Shown here one piece after another: positions 52,846 through 61,124 of a stretch of DNA of 64,000 bases. The translations under genes were made by a program, and so were the position numbers. Under the pieces are notes generated by a model. It had not been told where the DNA came from, ran no database searches, and saw only the letters and a program-made list of their open reading frames with translations. Within the stretch, counting starts at the first letter, position 1, and each line of letters begins with the position of its first letter. The DNA is from CAYFUF01 sp964346245 (lineage in GTDB: Bacteria; Bacillota; Clostridia; Tissierellales; Peptoniphilaceae), in assembly GCA_964346245.1 (NCBI GenBank), contig CAYFUF010000002.1, positions 1-64,000 of the forward strand. The letters run 5' to 3'.

Positions 52846-54093
52846 TTACGCTGTTTGCCTTTTGTTTCCTTTCACTAGCTCGAAGATAAAGAATACGACA
52901 GAGGCGACGACAAGCGAGTTGATTGGTGAGACTCCCCATTGTAGGAAAGTTCCCACTGCTGCTCCAGCCAGTACAGCGGCGATTGCACCAATATTGATGG
53001 CAGTCGTTTTGCTGTTGGGGTCGACATAGTCGTTTTTATTCATAAAGTAGTGAATGATAACCACTGCGCCTACTGGAGGGATAAGACCGCCCAAGAAGGA
53101 CAGGTAGGATACAAAGTTGTTATATAACCAAATGGCTGCTAATGTACCGATAACACCACCGACTAGAGCCAAAGGTTGGCTTGGCTTTCTTGTAATATTG
53201 GATAAGCCTAAACCTGCGGTGTAGAGTGCATTATTATTAGTTGTCCATATGTTGAGTCCTAAGACCAAAATTGCTGGAAGAGTTAAACCTTGGGCCATCA
53301 GGATGTAGAAGATATCAGCATTGCCCGTTGTTGCTCCACCGACTGCTCCGAAGATAAACATGATACAGTTGCCGACAAAGAAGGCAATGATCGTTGTTAT
53401 CACTGCTACAGAGCTAGTTCTTGCGAAGCGGGTAAAATTAGGTGTACTGGTTCCACCACTGATGAAGTTACCAATCACGATAGTTAAGGCCGAAGCCATG
53501 GTGAGTGGCTGCACTGGGTTTTCGCTAAAGACGTTCATCCAGCCGCCTACTTCATTGATACCAGTAGCTACAGAATAAATACCGAGAATAGTAATAAGTG
53601 GAACAGCTACGGTGCCGAGCACAGCCAAGGCTTTAAAGCCGTAGAAAGCTGTCGCAGTCATCAGAGCGCCCATGATAAGAACAAGAATATACTCATTGAT
53701 TCCCATAATTGATGCCAGTGGGATGGCGATCATCGCTACACCTACACCAAACCAACCAATCTGTGTAAAACTTACTAAGGCTGACGGTAAAAAGGAACCT
53801 TTCGTCCCGAATGATTTCCGACACAGGAGGTCTAGGGTTAATCCTGATCTCTGCCCGATATAGGCAAGGATTCCTGTATAGATCCCTAGAAAGGCGTTAC
53901 CCAAGAGCATGGCCAATAAAAAGTCGTTCATGTTTAAGCCGATACCTAGGTTGCCTCCCGCTGTCATCGAAGGCGAAAAATAGGTAAATCCTACCAATAC
54001 GGCCAATAAAGCAAGAAAACCTTGCCTCTGGCTTTCCTTCACCGCCGATAGCGATGATTCTCTGTCTACTGATGCATCAATTCTGTCGTTCAT
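52846..54093 (-). CDS. codB: Cytosine permease (NCS1 family, CodB-like)
   Basis: 415 residues with about 12 membrane segments, of the NCS1 nucleobase:cation symporter family. A charged N-terminal tail leads into GFTYFSPSMTAGGNLGIGLN, and further family features are QIGWFGVGVAMIA, FTRFARTSS and LNIWTTNNNALYTAGLGLSN. The downstream codA gene makes cytosine the likely substrate. A good promoter with a 17-base spacer lies about 95 bases upstream, and a catabolite-repression-like element lies beyond it. Confidence 0.92.
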   Translation of the reverse strand: MNDRIDASVDRESSLSAVKESQRQGFLALLAVLVGFTYFSPSMTAGGNLGIGLNMNDFLLAMLLGNAFLGIYTGILAYIGQRSGLTLDLLCRKSFGTKGSFLPSALVSFTQIGWFGVGVAMIAIPLASIMGINEYILVLIMGALMTATAFYGFKALAVLGTVAVPLITILGIYSVATGINEVGGWMNVFSENPVQPLTMASALTIVIGNFISGGTSTPNFTRFARTSSVAVITTIIAFFVGNCIMFIFGAVGGATTGNADIFYILMAQGLTLPAILVLGLNIWTTNNNALYTAGLGLSNITRKPSQPLALVGGVIGTLAAIWLYNNFVSYLSFLGGLIPPVGAVVIIHYFMNKNDYVDPNSKTTAINIGAIAAVLAGAAVGTFLQWGVSPINSLVVASVVFFIFELVKGNKRQTA

Positions 54094-54186
54094 ACAATCT
54101 CCTTAATCGTTTACTACTTGGAAACAGATGGACTTTTCAGCACTTTCATAGAGTTCTTGGTCTGTGCTATAATCATAACCTTACTG

Positions 54187-54215
54187 ATTATAGACAAGAT
54201 TGTAGTCTTAGTAAA
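54187..54215 (-). promoter_or_regulatory. Promoter of codB-codA-uraA
   Basis: On the minus strand: TTTACT (54215-54210), a 17-base spacer and a perfect TATAAT (54192-54187), about 94 bases before the codB ATG. Confidence 0.7.
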
Positions 54216-54241
54216 ATTTTATTTAAATATTATTCTCTATC

Positions 54242-54259
54242 TTTGAAAACGTTTTACAC
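54242..54259. promoter_or_regulatory. Candidate cre (CcpA) site upstream of codB
   Basis: TTGAAAACGTTTTAC fits the cre consensus WTGNAANCGNWNNCW except at one position. It lies about 30 bases upstream of the codB -35, where CcpA can activate or modulate. Confidence 0.45.
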
Positions 54260-54302
54260 CTATTGCTATTTTTATTCTGCTTTATGAAAACTTTCCGCCA
54301 AA

Positions 54303-54325
54303 CCAAGGCTTTCACAAAGCCTTGG
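54303..54325. terminator. Hairpin after the molybdenum hydroxylase genes
   Basis: The perfect 10-base stem CCAAGGCTTT/AAAGCCTTGG has a 3-base loop and ends 25 bases past the large-subunit stop. The T tract after it on the minus strand is short. Confidence 0.65.
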
Positions 54326-54349
54326 CTTAGCAAGAAAAGTCTTTCTAGT

Positions 54350-56782
54350 TTATTGCTCTTCCTTCTTCATATCAGAATCTGGTGGTAATTGATTTTCTTC
54401 TTCTACATCTTCAATGATGTCTTTCTCTTCGTTATGTTCCTTCATCAAGAGAAGAACATTCTCTGGAGTGAGTGGCAGATAATGTGCGTTGATGCCCGTT
54501 GCATCGTAGAGAGCATTACCTACTGCAGAAGGAACGGCGATCATTGGGTGCTCTGCTAGACCACGTGCTCCGTATGGGCCGTGTGCTTCCTGCGTTTCAA
54601 TTAAGATTGGAACAATCTCATCTGGTAGGTCGTTAGCAGTTAAAATCTTATAGTCGGTGAAGGATGGGTTCATGAGGACACCCTCGTCGTTGAACTTGTA
54701 TCCTTCAGAGATTGCTGAGCCTAGACCTTGGATAACACCACCGTAAACTTGGCTGGTTGCCATCTTGCGGTTGATAATGCGGCCACCATCGATTGCCGTA
54801 GCAATCTTATAGATGTGCATTTCACCAGTCTTGGTATCAAACTCCATATCGATAGCATGGGCACCGAATGTCCAGTGAAGGGCAGGCTCGCCTTTACCAG
54901 TGTAGCGGTCAAGGTTAGAGAGTCCTTCAGCCATGTAGGTACCGCGACCAATAACGACACCACCGATACCAGAACCATCTGGGAAGGTGTAACCGCGAAT
55001 CAAGTCGGCATAGGAAACACGCTTGATGTTTGGTTGGTCTTTATGGTAAATCTCGCCATTCTCGTATGCCAAGGATTCCTTGTCACAGCGGAAGACATGA
55101 GATGCTGTCGTGAGCATTTGGTTCATGATGTCTGCACAAGCCTTCTTGATGGCATATCCGGCCATGAAGATTGCCTTTGACGCTACCGTTTGCCAATCGT
55201 AAGGATCACGCTCGGTGTCTCTACCGTGAACAACTCTGACCTTCTCAATAGGGATATCTAGCTCTTCAGCAGCGATCTGTGCATAAGCGGTCTCAGCGCC
55301 TTGTCCCATGTCAGTAACACCCGTTTGGACGACGAAGCGACCGTCAGCTTCAGAGTGGATGACAATTCCTGTTGCTGTGTTCGCAGGCATAGCAGGAGCT
55401 TTATGGAAGGAAGCTAAACCAATACCTCTTAGCTTACCCGTCTTAGCCATGTGCTCTCTTTGCTCTTCACTTGTGTAACCCTTCCAGCCGATTTCTTTTG
55501 CAACAGCTTCCAAACACTTGCTTGGGCTACCCGTTGATTCTTGAATAGTTTCGCCAGTGATGGTCTTATCGCCGACCTTAAGGATATTTAGCATGCGGAA
55601 CTCATAGGGGTCCATGCCAAGCTTTTGAGCGATGATATCCATCTGACGCTCATTTGCCCAGTGGGTCTCTAAGTGTCCAAATCCACGATAAGCAGTGGAG
55701 AAGACCTTGTTGGTGTAGAGGGTTCTGGAGTGGATTTCGACGTTAGGTACATAGTAAGGACCAACGCCAGAGTAAACGGCTGTTTTACCAACATTGGCGC
55801 CGTAGTCAGCATTAGCTCCACTATCCCAGTCAAAGTAGACCTTAATACCAGTCAACTTACCTTCTTTAGTAACACCAGTCTTAATTCTTGTGCGCATAGC
55901 TGCTCTGGTTGGGAATACGTTGAATTCTTCTTCACGAGAAGCCGTAAACTTGACAGGGCGACCATTGGATGCGCGAGACAATAGGATGACTAGAGGCTCA
56001 ATGTGCAAACCAGCCTTACCACCGAAACCACCACCAAGCGTAGGTACGTGTACTTCGAAGTTTGATTCGGAAACCCCAAAGCACATAGCTGCTAATGACT
56101 TAACGGTAAATGGCGATTGAGCGGAAGTCCAGATCTTTGCACGATCAGTGTAAGGATCGGCTTGAGCAATCGCAACGTGTGTCTCGATGGGCACGTGCGC
56201 ACATGCTGGCAAGTAGAATTCGTTCTCTACTACCAGATAGGACTCTTCAAAAGCTTTCTCGACATCGCCGTGAACATTCTGATTCCAGCTTGCAATGTTG
56301 GAGTCTTTTTGTGGGAAGAATACACCCTTACCATCGAGGTCATTGATTGCGTCGTTAGCAATGATGTCGCTCTCTAGGGCGTCATCAATGGTAATTACCG
56401 CTGGCAACTCCTTGTATTCTACCTTAATCAGGGAGATTGCCTTTTCAGCAATTTGCTCTGTTTCAGCAGCTACAGCAGCGATAACTTCGCCTTGGTAGTT
56501 CGTGATAGGACCAGCAATGATTCTCTTATCCTTAAGGTAAACACCATAGCGGTGGTTAGTATCTTTACCTGTCAATACAGCATGTACACCTGGTAGTGCT
56601 TCTGCTTCGCTGGTATCCATAGAGATAATCTCAGCTCTAGCATATGGAGAAAGTAAAGCTTTGGCATACAGCATACCTGGTAGGGTGATATCGTTAGTAT
56701 AGATTTCACGACCGGTTACTTTGTCCAGAGCATCCGCTCTGTCGTAGCCTTGTCCAATATGTCTGAATTCAGTATTTGCCAT
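54350..56782 (-). CDS. Molybdenum hydroxylase large (molybdopterin) subunit, xanthine dehydrogenase family
   Basis: An 810-residue molybdopterin-binding subunit. It has the N-terminal a/b hammerhead (GYDRADALDKVTGREIYTNDI), then LGGGFGGKAG near residue 245, TAYRGFGHLETHWANE near residue 370 (XDH-like AYRGFG, not the AYRCSFR of CO dehydrogenase), GVTDMGQGAETAYAQIAAEEL, and the C-terminal GARGLAEHP with the probable catalytic Glu. The last 25 residues are an acidic extension. Family members hydroxylate purines, pyrimidines, nicotinate and similar rings with water. Next to codA/codB/uraA, uracil to barbiturate is my favoured reaction; xanthine to urate is the alternative. Its ATG overlaps the FeS-subunit stop. 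Confidence 0.9.
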   Translation of the reverse strand: MANTEFRHIGQGYDRADALDKVTGREIYTNDITLPGMLYAKALLSPYARAEIISMDTSEAEALPGVHAVLTGKDTNHRYGVYLKDKRIIAGPITNYQGEVIAAVAAETEQIAEKAISLIKVEYKELPAVITIDDALESDIIANDAINDLDGKGVFFPQKDSNIASWNQNVHGDVEKAFEESYLVVENEFYLPACAHVPIETHVAIAQADPYTDRAKIWTSAQSPFTVKSLAAMCFGVSESNFEVHVPTLGGGFGGKAGLHIEPLVILLSRASNGRPVKFTASREEEFNVFPTRAAMRTRIKTGVTKEGKLTGIKVYFDWDSGANADYGANVGKTAVYSGVGPYYVPNVEIHSRTLYTNKVFSTAYRGFGHLETHWANERQMDIIAQKLGMDPYEFRMLNILKVGDKTITGETIQESTGSPSKCLEAVAKEIGWKGYTSEEQREHMAKTGKLRGIGLASFHKAPAMPANTATGIVIHSEADGRFVVQTGVTDMGQGAETAYAQIAAEELDIPIEKVRVVHGRDTERDPYDWQTVASKAIFMAGYAIKKACADIMNQMLTTASHVFRCDKESLAYENGEIYHKDQPNIKRVSYADLIRGYTFPDGSGIGGVVIGRGTYMAEGLSNLDRYTGKGEPALHWTFGAHAIDMEFDTKTGEMHIYKIATAIDGGRIINRKMATSQVYGGVIQGLGSAISEGYKFNDEGVLMNPSFTDYKILTANDLPDEIVPILIETQEAHGPYGARGLAEHPMIAVPSAVGNALYDATGINAHYLPLTPENVLLLMKEHNEEKDIIEDVEEENQLPPDSDMKKEEQ

Positions 56783-57318
56783 TATTTCAACTCCTCTCTT
56801 TCCCTACGAGCTGCAGATTTTACAGCCTCAATAATGGGGAAATAACCTGTACAACGACAGTAGTTTCCAGAAAGGGCTTCCTTAATCTCTTCATCCGATG
56901 GATCTGGATTTCTATCTAATAGGCTGCGGGCAGTCATCAGCATACCTGGTGTACAGAAACCGCATTGTAGACCATCTTTCTTGATGAATTCTTGTTGTAA
57001 AATGGAGAGTTCTCCACCTCTTGATAGACCTTCGACGGTGGTAATCTCTGCTCCGTCACACTCTGCTGCCAAGACTAAGCAAGAGCAAACGGTCTTGCCA
57101 TCATAGATGACTGTACAAGCGCCACATTCTCCCTCGCCACAGCCTTCCTTGGTACCGAAGAGGCCTAACTCACCGTGTAAGAAGTGTAAGAGGGTCATCG
57201 TTGGATCAACTTTTGCATTCACTTGCTCGCCGTTAACCTTTAGCGAGATCGTCTCTGTCGCATTACCTGTTGCTACAAATGTAAAGCAATCGTGATTGTT
57301 GTTCTTTCCTTCACACAT
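56782..57318 (-). CDS. Molybdenum hydroxylase small (2Fe-2S) subunit
   Basis: A 178-residue two-cluster ferredoxin-like subunit that moves electrons from the molybdenum centre to FAD. The plant-type cluster ligands are Cys60, Cys65, Cys68 and Cys80 (GCGEGECGAC), and the second cluster ligands are Cys119, Cys122, Cys154 and Cys156 (QCGFCTPG, YCRCTGY). About 20 extra residues with two more Cys precede the usual start. The gene begins 2 bases after the FAD subunit and overlaps the large subunit by one base, so the three form one operon in medium-small-large order. Confidence 0.95.
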   Translation of the reverse strand: MCEGKNNNHDCFTFVATGNATETISLKVNGEQVNAKVDPTMTLLHFLHGELGLFGTKEGCGEGECGACTVIYDGKTVCSCLVLAAECDGAEITTVEGLSRGGELSILQQEFIKKDGLQCGFCTPGMLMTARSLLDRNPDPSDEEIKEALSGNYCRCTGYFPIIEAVKSAARREREELK

Positions 57319-57320
57319 GT

Positions 57321-58172
57321 TTAAGCCTCCTTATTTAATGCTTTTTCCAAAGCTCGTCTTACCAAAACGCCAGACACAGCTAGGCGGTATTCTTTGGTAG
57401 AACGAACGTCATCAATTGGCTTTATGTAATCGCCAATAACTTCTTCAATCCAGTCGAACGTTTCGTCATTGAGTTCTTTATTGTTTAGTTCATCTTCTAA
57501 ACCCGTTAAACGGATAGGAGTAATAGCAACGGCGTTCATTGCAATCTTAACCTTTTTATCTGCACCTACGCGTACAGCGGCGCCAGCGATTGCAAGATCG
57601 TGTCCCTTGATGCGGGCCATCTTCTCAAAAGCAGATCCTTCACCAGCTTCTACATCTGGAACTAGGATTGCAGTTACCATTTCGCCATCTTGTAAATCTG
57701 TCTTCTTTACGCCCTTGAAAAAGTCCTGTAGTGGGATTGTTCTTTCGCCATCAGCTGATTTCAATACAACTTCTGCCTCATATACGAGCAAAGCAGGAGC
57801 GAGGTCAGCACCTGGAGATGCATTACAGATATTTCCTACCGCAGTTGCTCTGTTGCGCAATTGATAGGAAGCTAGGTTGTGAGCACCATCTAAAATAGCT
57901 GGATACTTCTCTTGAACTTCTGCATTTTCTGCCAGTTCATTGACGGTAACGTTAGCGCCGATATACAGGCCTTTGCCAGGTGTATATTCAAGCTTCTTTA
58001 ATTCTTCGATACCTTTGATGTCTAGCATATGCTCAACATCGATGACGTTCTTTCTCAGAATAACGAGTAAGTCCGTACCTCCGGCTAATACTTTAGCACC
58101 AGCATTTTCTTTTAAGTACTTCAGCGCGCTCTCCATGTCATGGGCCTTAAAATAATCGTACCTACTGAGCAT
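57321..58172 (-). CDS. Molybdenum hydroxylase medium (FAD) subunit
   Basis: A 283-residue FAD-binding subunit (CoxM/XdhB type). I use ATG 58172, preceded by GAAGGAGGTAGAA; the frame also opens at 58187 upstream of that ribosome site. It contains the FAD loops AKVLAGGTDLLVILRKN near residue 28 and RNRATAVGNICNASPGADLAPALL near residue 105, and a CO-dehydrogenase-flavoprotein C-terminal domain with STKEYRLAVSGVLVRRAL. It hands electrons to NAD(P)+ or another carrier. It is the first gene of the hydroxylase operon. Confidence 0.93.
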   Translation of the reverse strand: MLSRYDYFKAHDMESALKYLKENAGAKVLAGGTDLLVILRKNVIDVEHMLDIKGIEELKKLEYTPGKGLYIGANVTVNELAENAEVQEKYPAILDGAHNLASYQLRNRATAVGNICNASPGADLAPALLVYEAEVVLKSADGERTIPLQDFFKGVKKTDLQDGEMVTAILVPDVEAGEGSAFEKMARIKGHDLAIAGAAVRVGADKKVKIAMNAVAITPIRLTGLEDELNNKELNDETFDWIEEVIGDYIKPIDDVRSTKEYRLAVSGVLVRRALEKALNKEA

Positions 58173-58827
58173 TTCTACCTCCTTCATGTTACTTAGATTT
58201 TGAATAGTGACAAATAAATGTGTAAAGGTTTTCCTGCCAACTGAATCATCAGTTCATTTTTCCTTCGATACAGACCATCAATACACTTAACGGTACTCAT
58301 CCAAAAAAACGATGAACAAAATCTGAATCTGACTGACTTTGTTTAAAGGTCCCAAACTAAAAACCTATGAGCAAAGGTTATCCTCTCCCTTAGAAGCTGT
58401 CCATCTGTACCTGTACTTATGTTAACATAGGCAAGTCAAGTAATGATATGTAAGACTTACCAATATTATAACCCATATCGCTAAATCTTTTGTAAATAAA
58501 TACTAAATTGAAATATTTAGAGAATGGCTCAAAATACGATTTTATCCCGTAACGCAACGCAGTTAACCCCTAAACGACCACCCTCTCCGTCTCAAGATGC
58601 CGCCTAAGCACAATAATAGATTCTATTGCTTCACTTCGGTTACTATCTACAGCCTCTACCTTCCCCCATTTCCTTTTGTTTATCAATAGTTACCAAGGTT
58701 GGTCCACATGCCTGCTACTTTTTTAGAGGAGTCTTCATTTCTTTCAAAGTACCTTCATAGTATAATGGACATAGCAGTAAAACCTTTTCACGCGTTAAAG
58801 AAGACTAAAAAGAAGAGAGGATTTCCC
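58173..58827. other. Divergent regulatory region, hydroxylase operon / amidase
   Basis: About 650 bases without a convincing gene. For the amidase, a perfect TATAAT lies at 58761-58766, with a weak TTTCTT 17 bases upstream. For the hydroxylase operon, a TATAAT at 58470-58465 on the minus strand has only a poorly spaced TTTACA, and would give a long leader of about 290 bases. A perfect 12-base palindrome TATGTTAACATA (58418-58429) lies in that leader and is a good operator candidate. I see no recognisable riboswitch. Confidence 0.5.
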
Positions 58828-60300
58828 ATGGCAAAATTCGACATTATGGAAACGACCATTACTCAGGTTCATGAAAAAATGAAGGCGGGCGAACTCACTG
58901 CGCGCAAGCTCATCCAGGCTTATTTGGAGCGAATAGAAAGATACGACAACAAGTTGAAATCCATTATACTTGTTAACCCCAATGCGCTTGACCAGGCTGA
59001 CCGATTGGATAAAGCACTCAAAGAAAAGAAGGACTTAGTGGGCCCTTTGCACGGGATCCCTGTCATGCTCAAGGATAACGTAGATACCAAGGATATGATT
59101 ACTACTGCAGGATCGTCTTCCCTAGAAGACAATCAGCCTGTAGAAGATGCTTTCATCACGAAGAAGCTGCTGGAGGCGGGGGCAATCATTCTTGCCAAAA
59201 CCAACTTACATGAGTTCGCTATTTGGGGCGAAACCGTAAGCTCCATCTTGGGACAGACCTTAAACCCCTACGACCCTAGCAGGACGCCTGGCGGTTCTTC
59301 CGGTGGAACAGGCGCTGCCATGGCAGCTAATTTCGGTCTGATCGGTATTGGAACGGACACTATTAACTCCATTCGCAGCCCAGCTTCTGCTTGCAGCCTA
59401 GTTGGTTTTCGTCCAACCATCGGTTTGGTTAGCCGTAGTGGCATAATTCCCTACAGCTTAACTCAGGACACAGCCGGCCCCATCTGCCGTACTGTAGAAG
59501 ATGCGGTCTTAACCCTGCAAGCCATTAAGGGATACGATGCAGAGGATCCTGTAACGGCTAAATCTGTTGGCAAAGACCAAAAAGACTACACCAGCCACCT
59601 CAAAAAGGACGGCCTAAAAGGCAAGCGGATTGGCGTCTTAAACAGCTTCTTTGGAGATAAGGAAGAAAACGTAGCCGTCAGCAAGCAAGTGAAAGAAGCA
59701 ACTCGCTTCTTAGAGGAAGGTGGAGCAACCCTCATTCCTATTGATGATCAAATTGACTCCGATTGGATTGTCAAGGAAGTCAGTGTCCACTTGGACGACT
59801 TTAAAACTCACCTAGGCAGTTACCTATCAAAGCTCCCGGAAGACTACCCCGTTCACTCCCTTCAAGACGTCTTGGATAGCGGCAAATACCACCCTGGTGT
59901 TGAAGAGAATATGAAGACCGCAGTCAAGCTGGATGTAGCTACTCCTGCCTATAATGAAAAGATTATACGCCAGGAAGAACTGAGGCTTTGGATACTAAAC
60001 CTTATGGCCCAAAACAATCTTGATGCTATGGTCTATCCTCACCAACAACAGTTAGTCTGCAAGACCGGTGGCTCTCAAAAGCAAAGAAATGGAGCCCTCT
60101 GTTCGGCAACTGGTTTCCCTTCCATAGCGGTTCCCGCTGGCTTCGTCCCTAGTCAAGGCGCCCCCATAGGGGTTCCCGTTGGCATGGAGATTATGGGAAG
60201 GCCATTCAGCGAAGATGTGCTGATTGAAATTGCCTATGCTTTTGAACAGCTTTCTAACTTTAGGCAAGTACCTGATATGAGTTTTTTTGAAGAGAATTAA
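58828..60300 (+). CDS. Amidase signature family hydrolase
   Basis: A 490-residue Ser-cisSer-Lys amidase. I use ATG 58828 after AGAAGAGAGGATTTCCC; the open frame reaches back to 58699 without a ribosome site. The catalytic Lys is in PVMLKDNVDT (near residue 80), GGSSGGTGAAMAANFG follows near residue 155, and the Ser nucleophile is in GTDTINSIRSPAS near 178, in place of the common GSDTGGSIR. It lacks the allophanate-hydrolase C-domain and the GatA context (no gatB or gatC), so it is a small-molecule amidase. It diverges from the hydroxylase operon. Hydrolysis of malonamate to malonate would complete the inferred pathway; that is a guess from context. Confidence 0.87.
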   Translation: MAKFDIMETTITQVHEKMKAGELTARKLIQAYLERIERYDNKLKSIILVNPNALDQADRLDKALKEKKDLVGPLHGIPVMLKDNVDTKDMITTAGSSSLEDNQPVEDAFITKKLLEAGAIILAKTNLHEFAIWGETVSSILGQTLNPYDPSRTPGGSSGGTGAAMAANFGLIGIGTDTINSIRSPASACSLVGFRPTIGLVSRSGIIPYSLTQDTAGPICRTVEDAVLTLQAIKGYDAEDPVTAKSVGKDQKDYTSHLKKDGLKGKRIGVLNSFFGDKEENVAVSKQVKEATRFLEEGGATLIPIDDQIDSDWIVKEVSVHLDDFKTHLGSYLSKLPEDYPVHSLQDVLDSGKYHPGVEENMKTAVKLDVATPAYNEKIIRQEELRLWILNLMAQNNLDAMVYPHQQQLVCKTGGSQKQRNGALCSATGFPSIAVPAGFVPSQGAPIGVPVGMEIMGRPFSEDVLIEIAYAFEQLSNFRQVPDMSFFEEN

Positions 60301-60309
60301 GAAAACAAA

Positions 60310-60344
60310 AAGCTGCGCTACACCATTAATGGTGTGCGCAGCTT
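60310..60344. terminator. Bidirectional terminator after the amidase gene
   Basis: A long stem (AAGCTGCGC.ACACCATT with its complement) ends in TTTCTT on the plus strand and TTTTTG on the minus strand, between convergent genes. Confidence 0.85.
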
Positions 60345-60367
60345 TCTTCGTATCGTACAAGCATATA

Positions 60368-61059
60368 CTACTCTATGCCAAGTGCATCCTCTACATCAAT
60401 CTCAGATTCATAAACACCAGGTGTCCCCAGCTGATTGTTGGCTAGCCTTACATTGCGTTTTACTTTTACAAATCCCTTACCTTGATTCACGCCAGACAGG
60501 CTATAAAAGATATAATCATGATCATATCTTAACTCCCTTACGTTGCTTTCCCGTCTTTCTTCTGCTGGCCTGCCAGTATAACCTAGTTCTGGGTTTCCTT
60601 CGGAGTTGAAAAAGATATCATCATAATCGAGCTCATCTGGCTTATCTGGTTCATCGAATTCATAGATGGAAACTGTATTGTCTTTTATGATTTGAAAGGC
60701 GATAGGGACAGTATTGTTGTCCATGATACGATCTACTGTCTGATAGATGATAACCGGTGAATCTTCAAGCAATTCAGATATTGTGATCACTTCTATAGCT
60801 AATTCTTCTGGCTCATCTTGAGCCTCTTCTTCTGATTCATTCGCAGACTCTTCTTCAGATTCTTCTAGGACAGATTCTTCTTCAATGGAGCTTTCCTCCG
60901 ATTCAGCGCTTTCAATACTCGCCTCCTCTTCCTCTATTTCAATCTGGGTTTCGGATGCCGTCGACATATTAGCACTCGTTTCTTGGTCAGTCGCTGCATC
61001 TTCCCTACAAGCCGCCAAGAACATGGTAAAGCCAATAAGATTACCATCACTCTTTTCAT
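60368..61059 (-). pseudogene. Acidic lipoprotein gene with a frameshift in its signal peptide
   Basis: The long frame gives a 218-residue product: a Ser/Glu-rich linker to about residue 72, then a folded domain of unknown family (ELLEDSPVIIYQTVDRIMDN, VSIYEFDEPDKP, YDHDYIFYSLSGV). It opens at MFLAAC, which is only the end of a lipoprotein signal. The missing part is in another frame just upstream: ATG 61059 reads MKRVMVILLAL. Two bases (61025-61026) stand where three are needed, so one inserted base would give MKRVMVILLALTMFLAAC, a perfect signal. Either the gene is freshly broken or the assembly has a one-base error. The Ser/Glu linker is like that of the flavoprotein lipoprotein at 8029-10023. 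Confidence 0.75.
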
Positions 61060-61124
61060 ATCTGTTTTCTCATCATCAATTGCGATTATTTGAATTAAAT
61101 GCGTTGTACTTTTGAGCTAACTAG

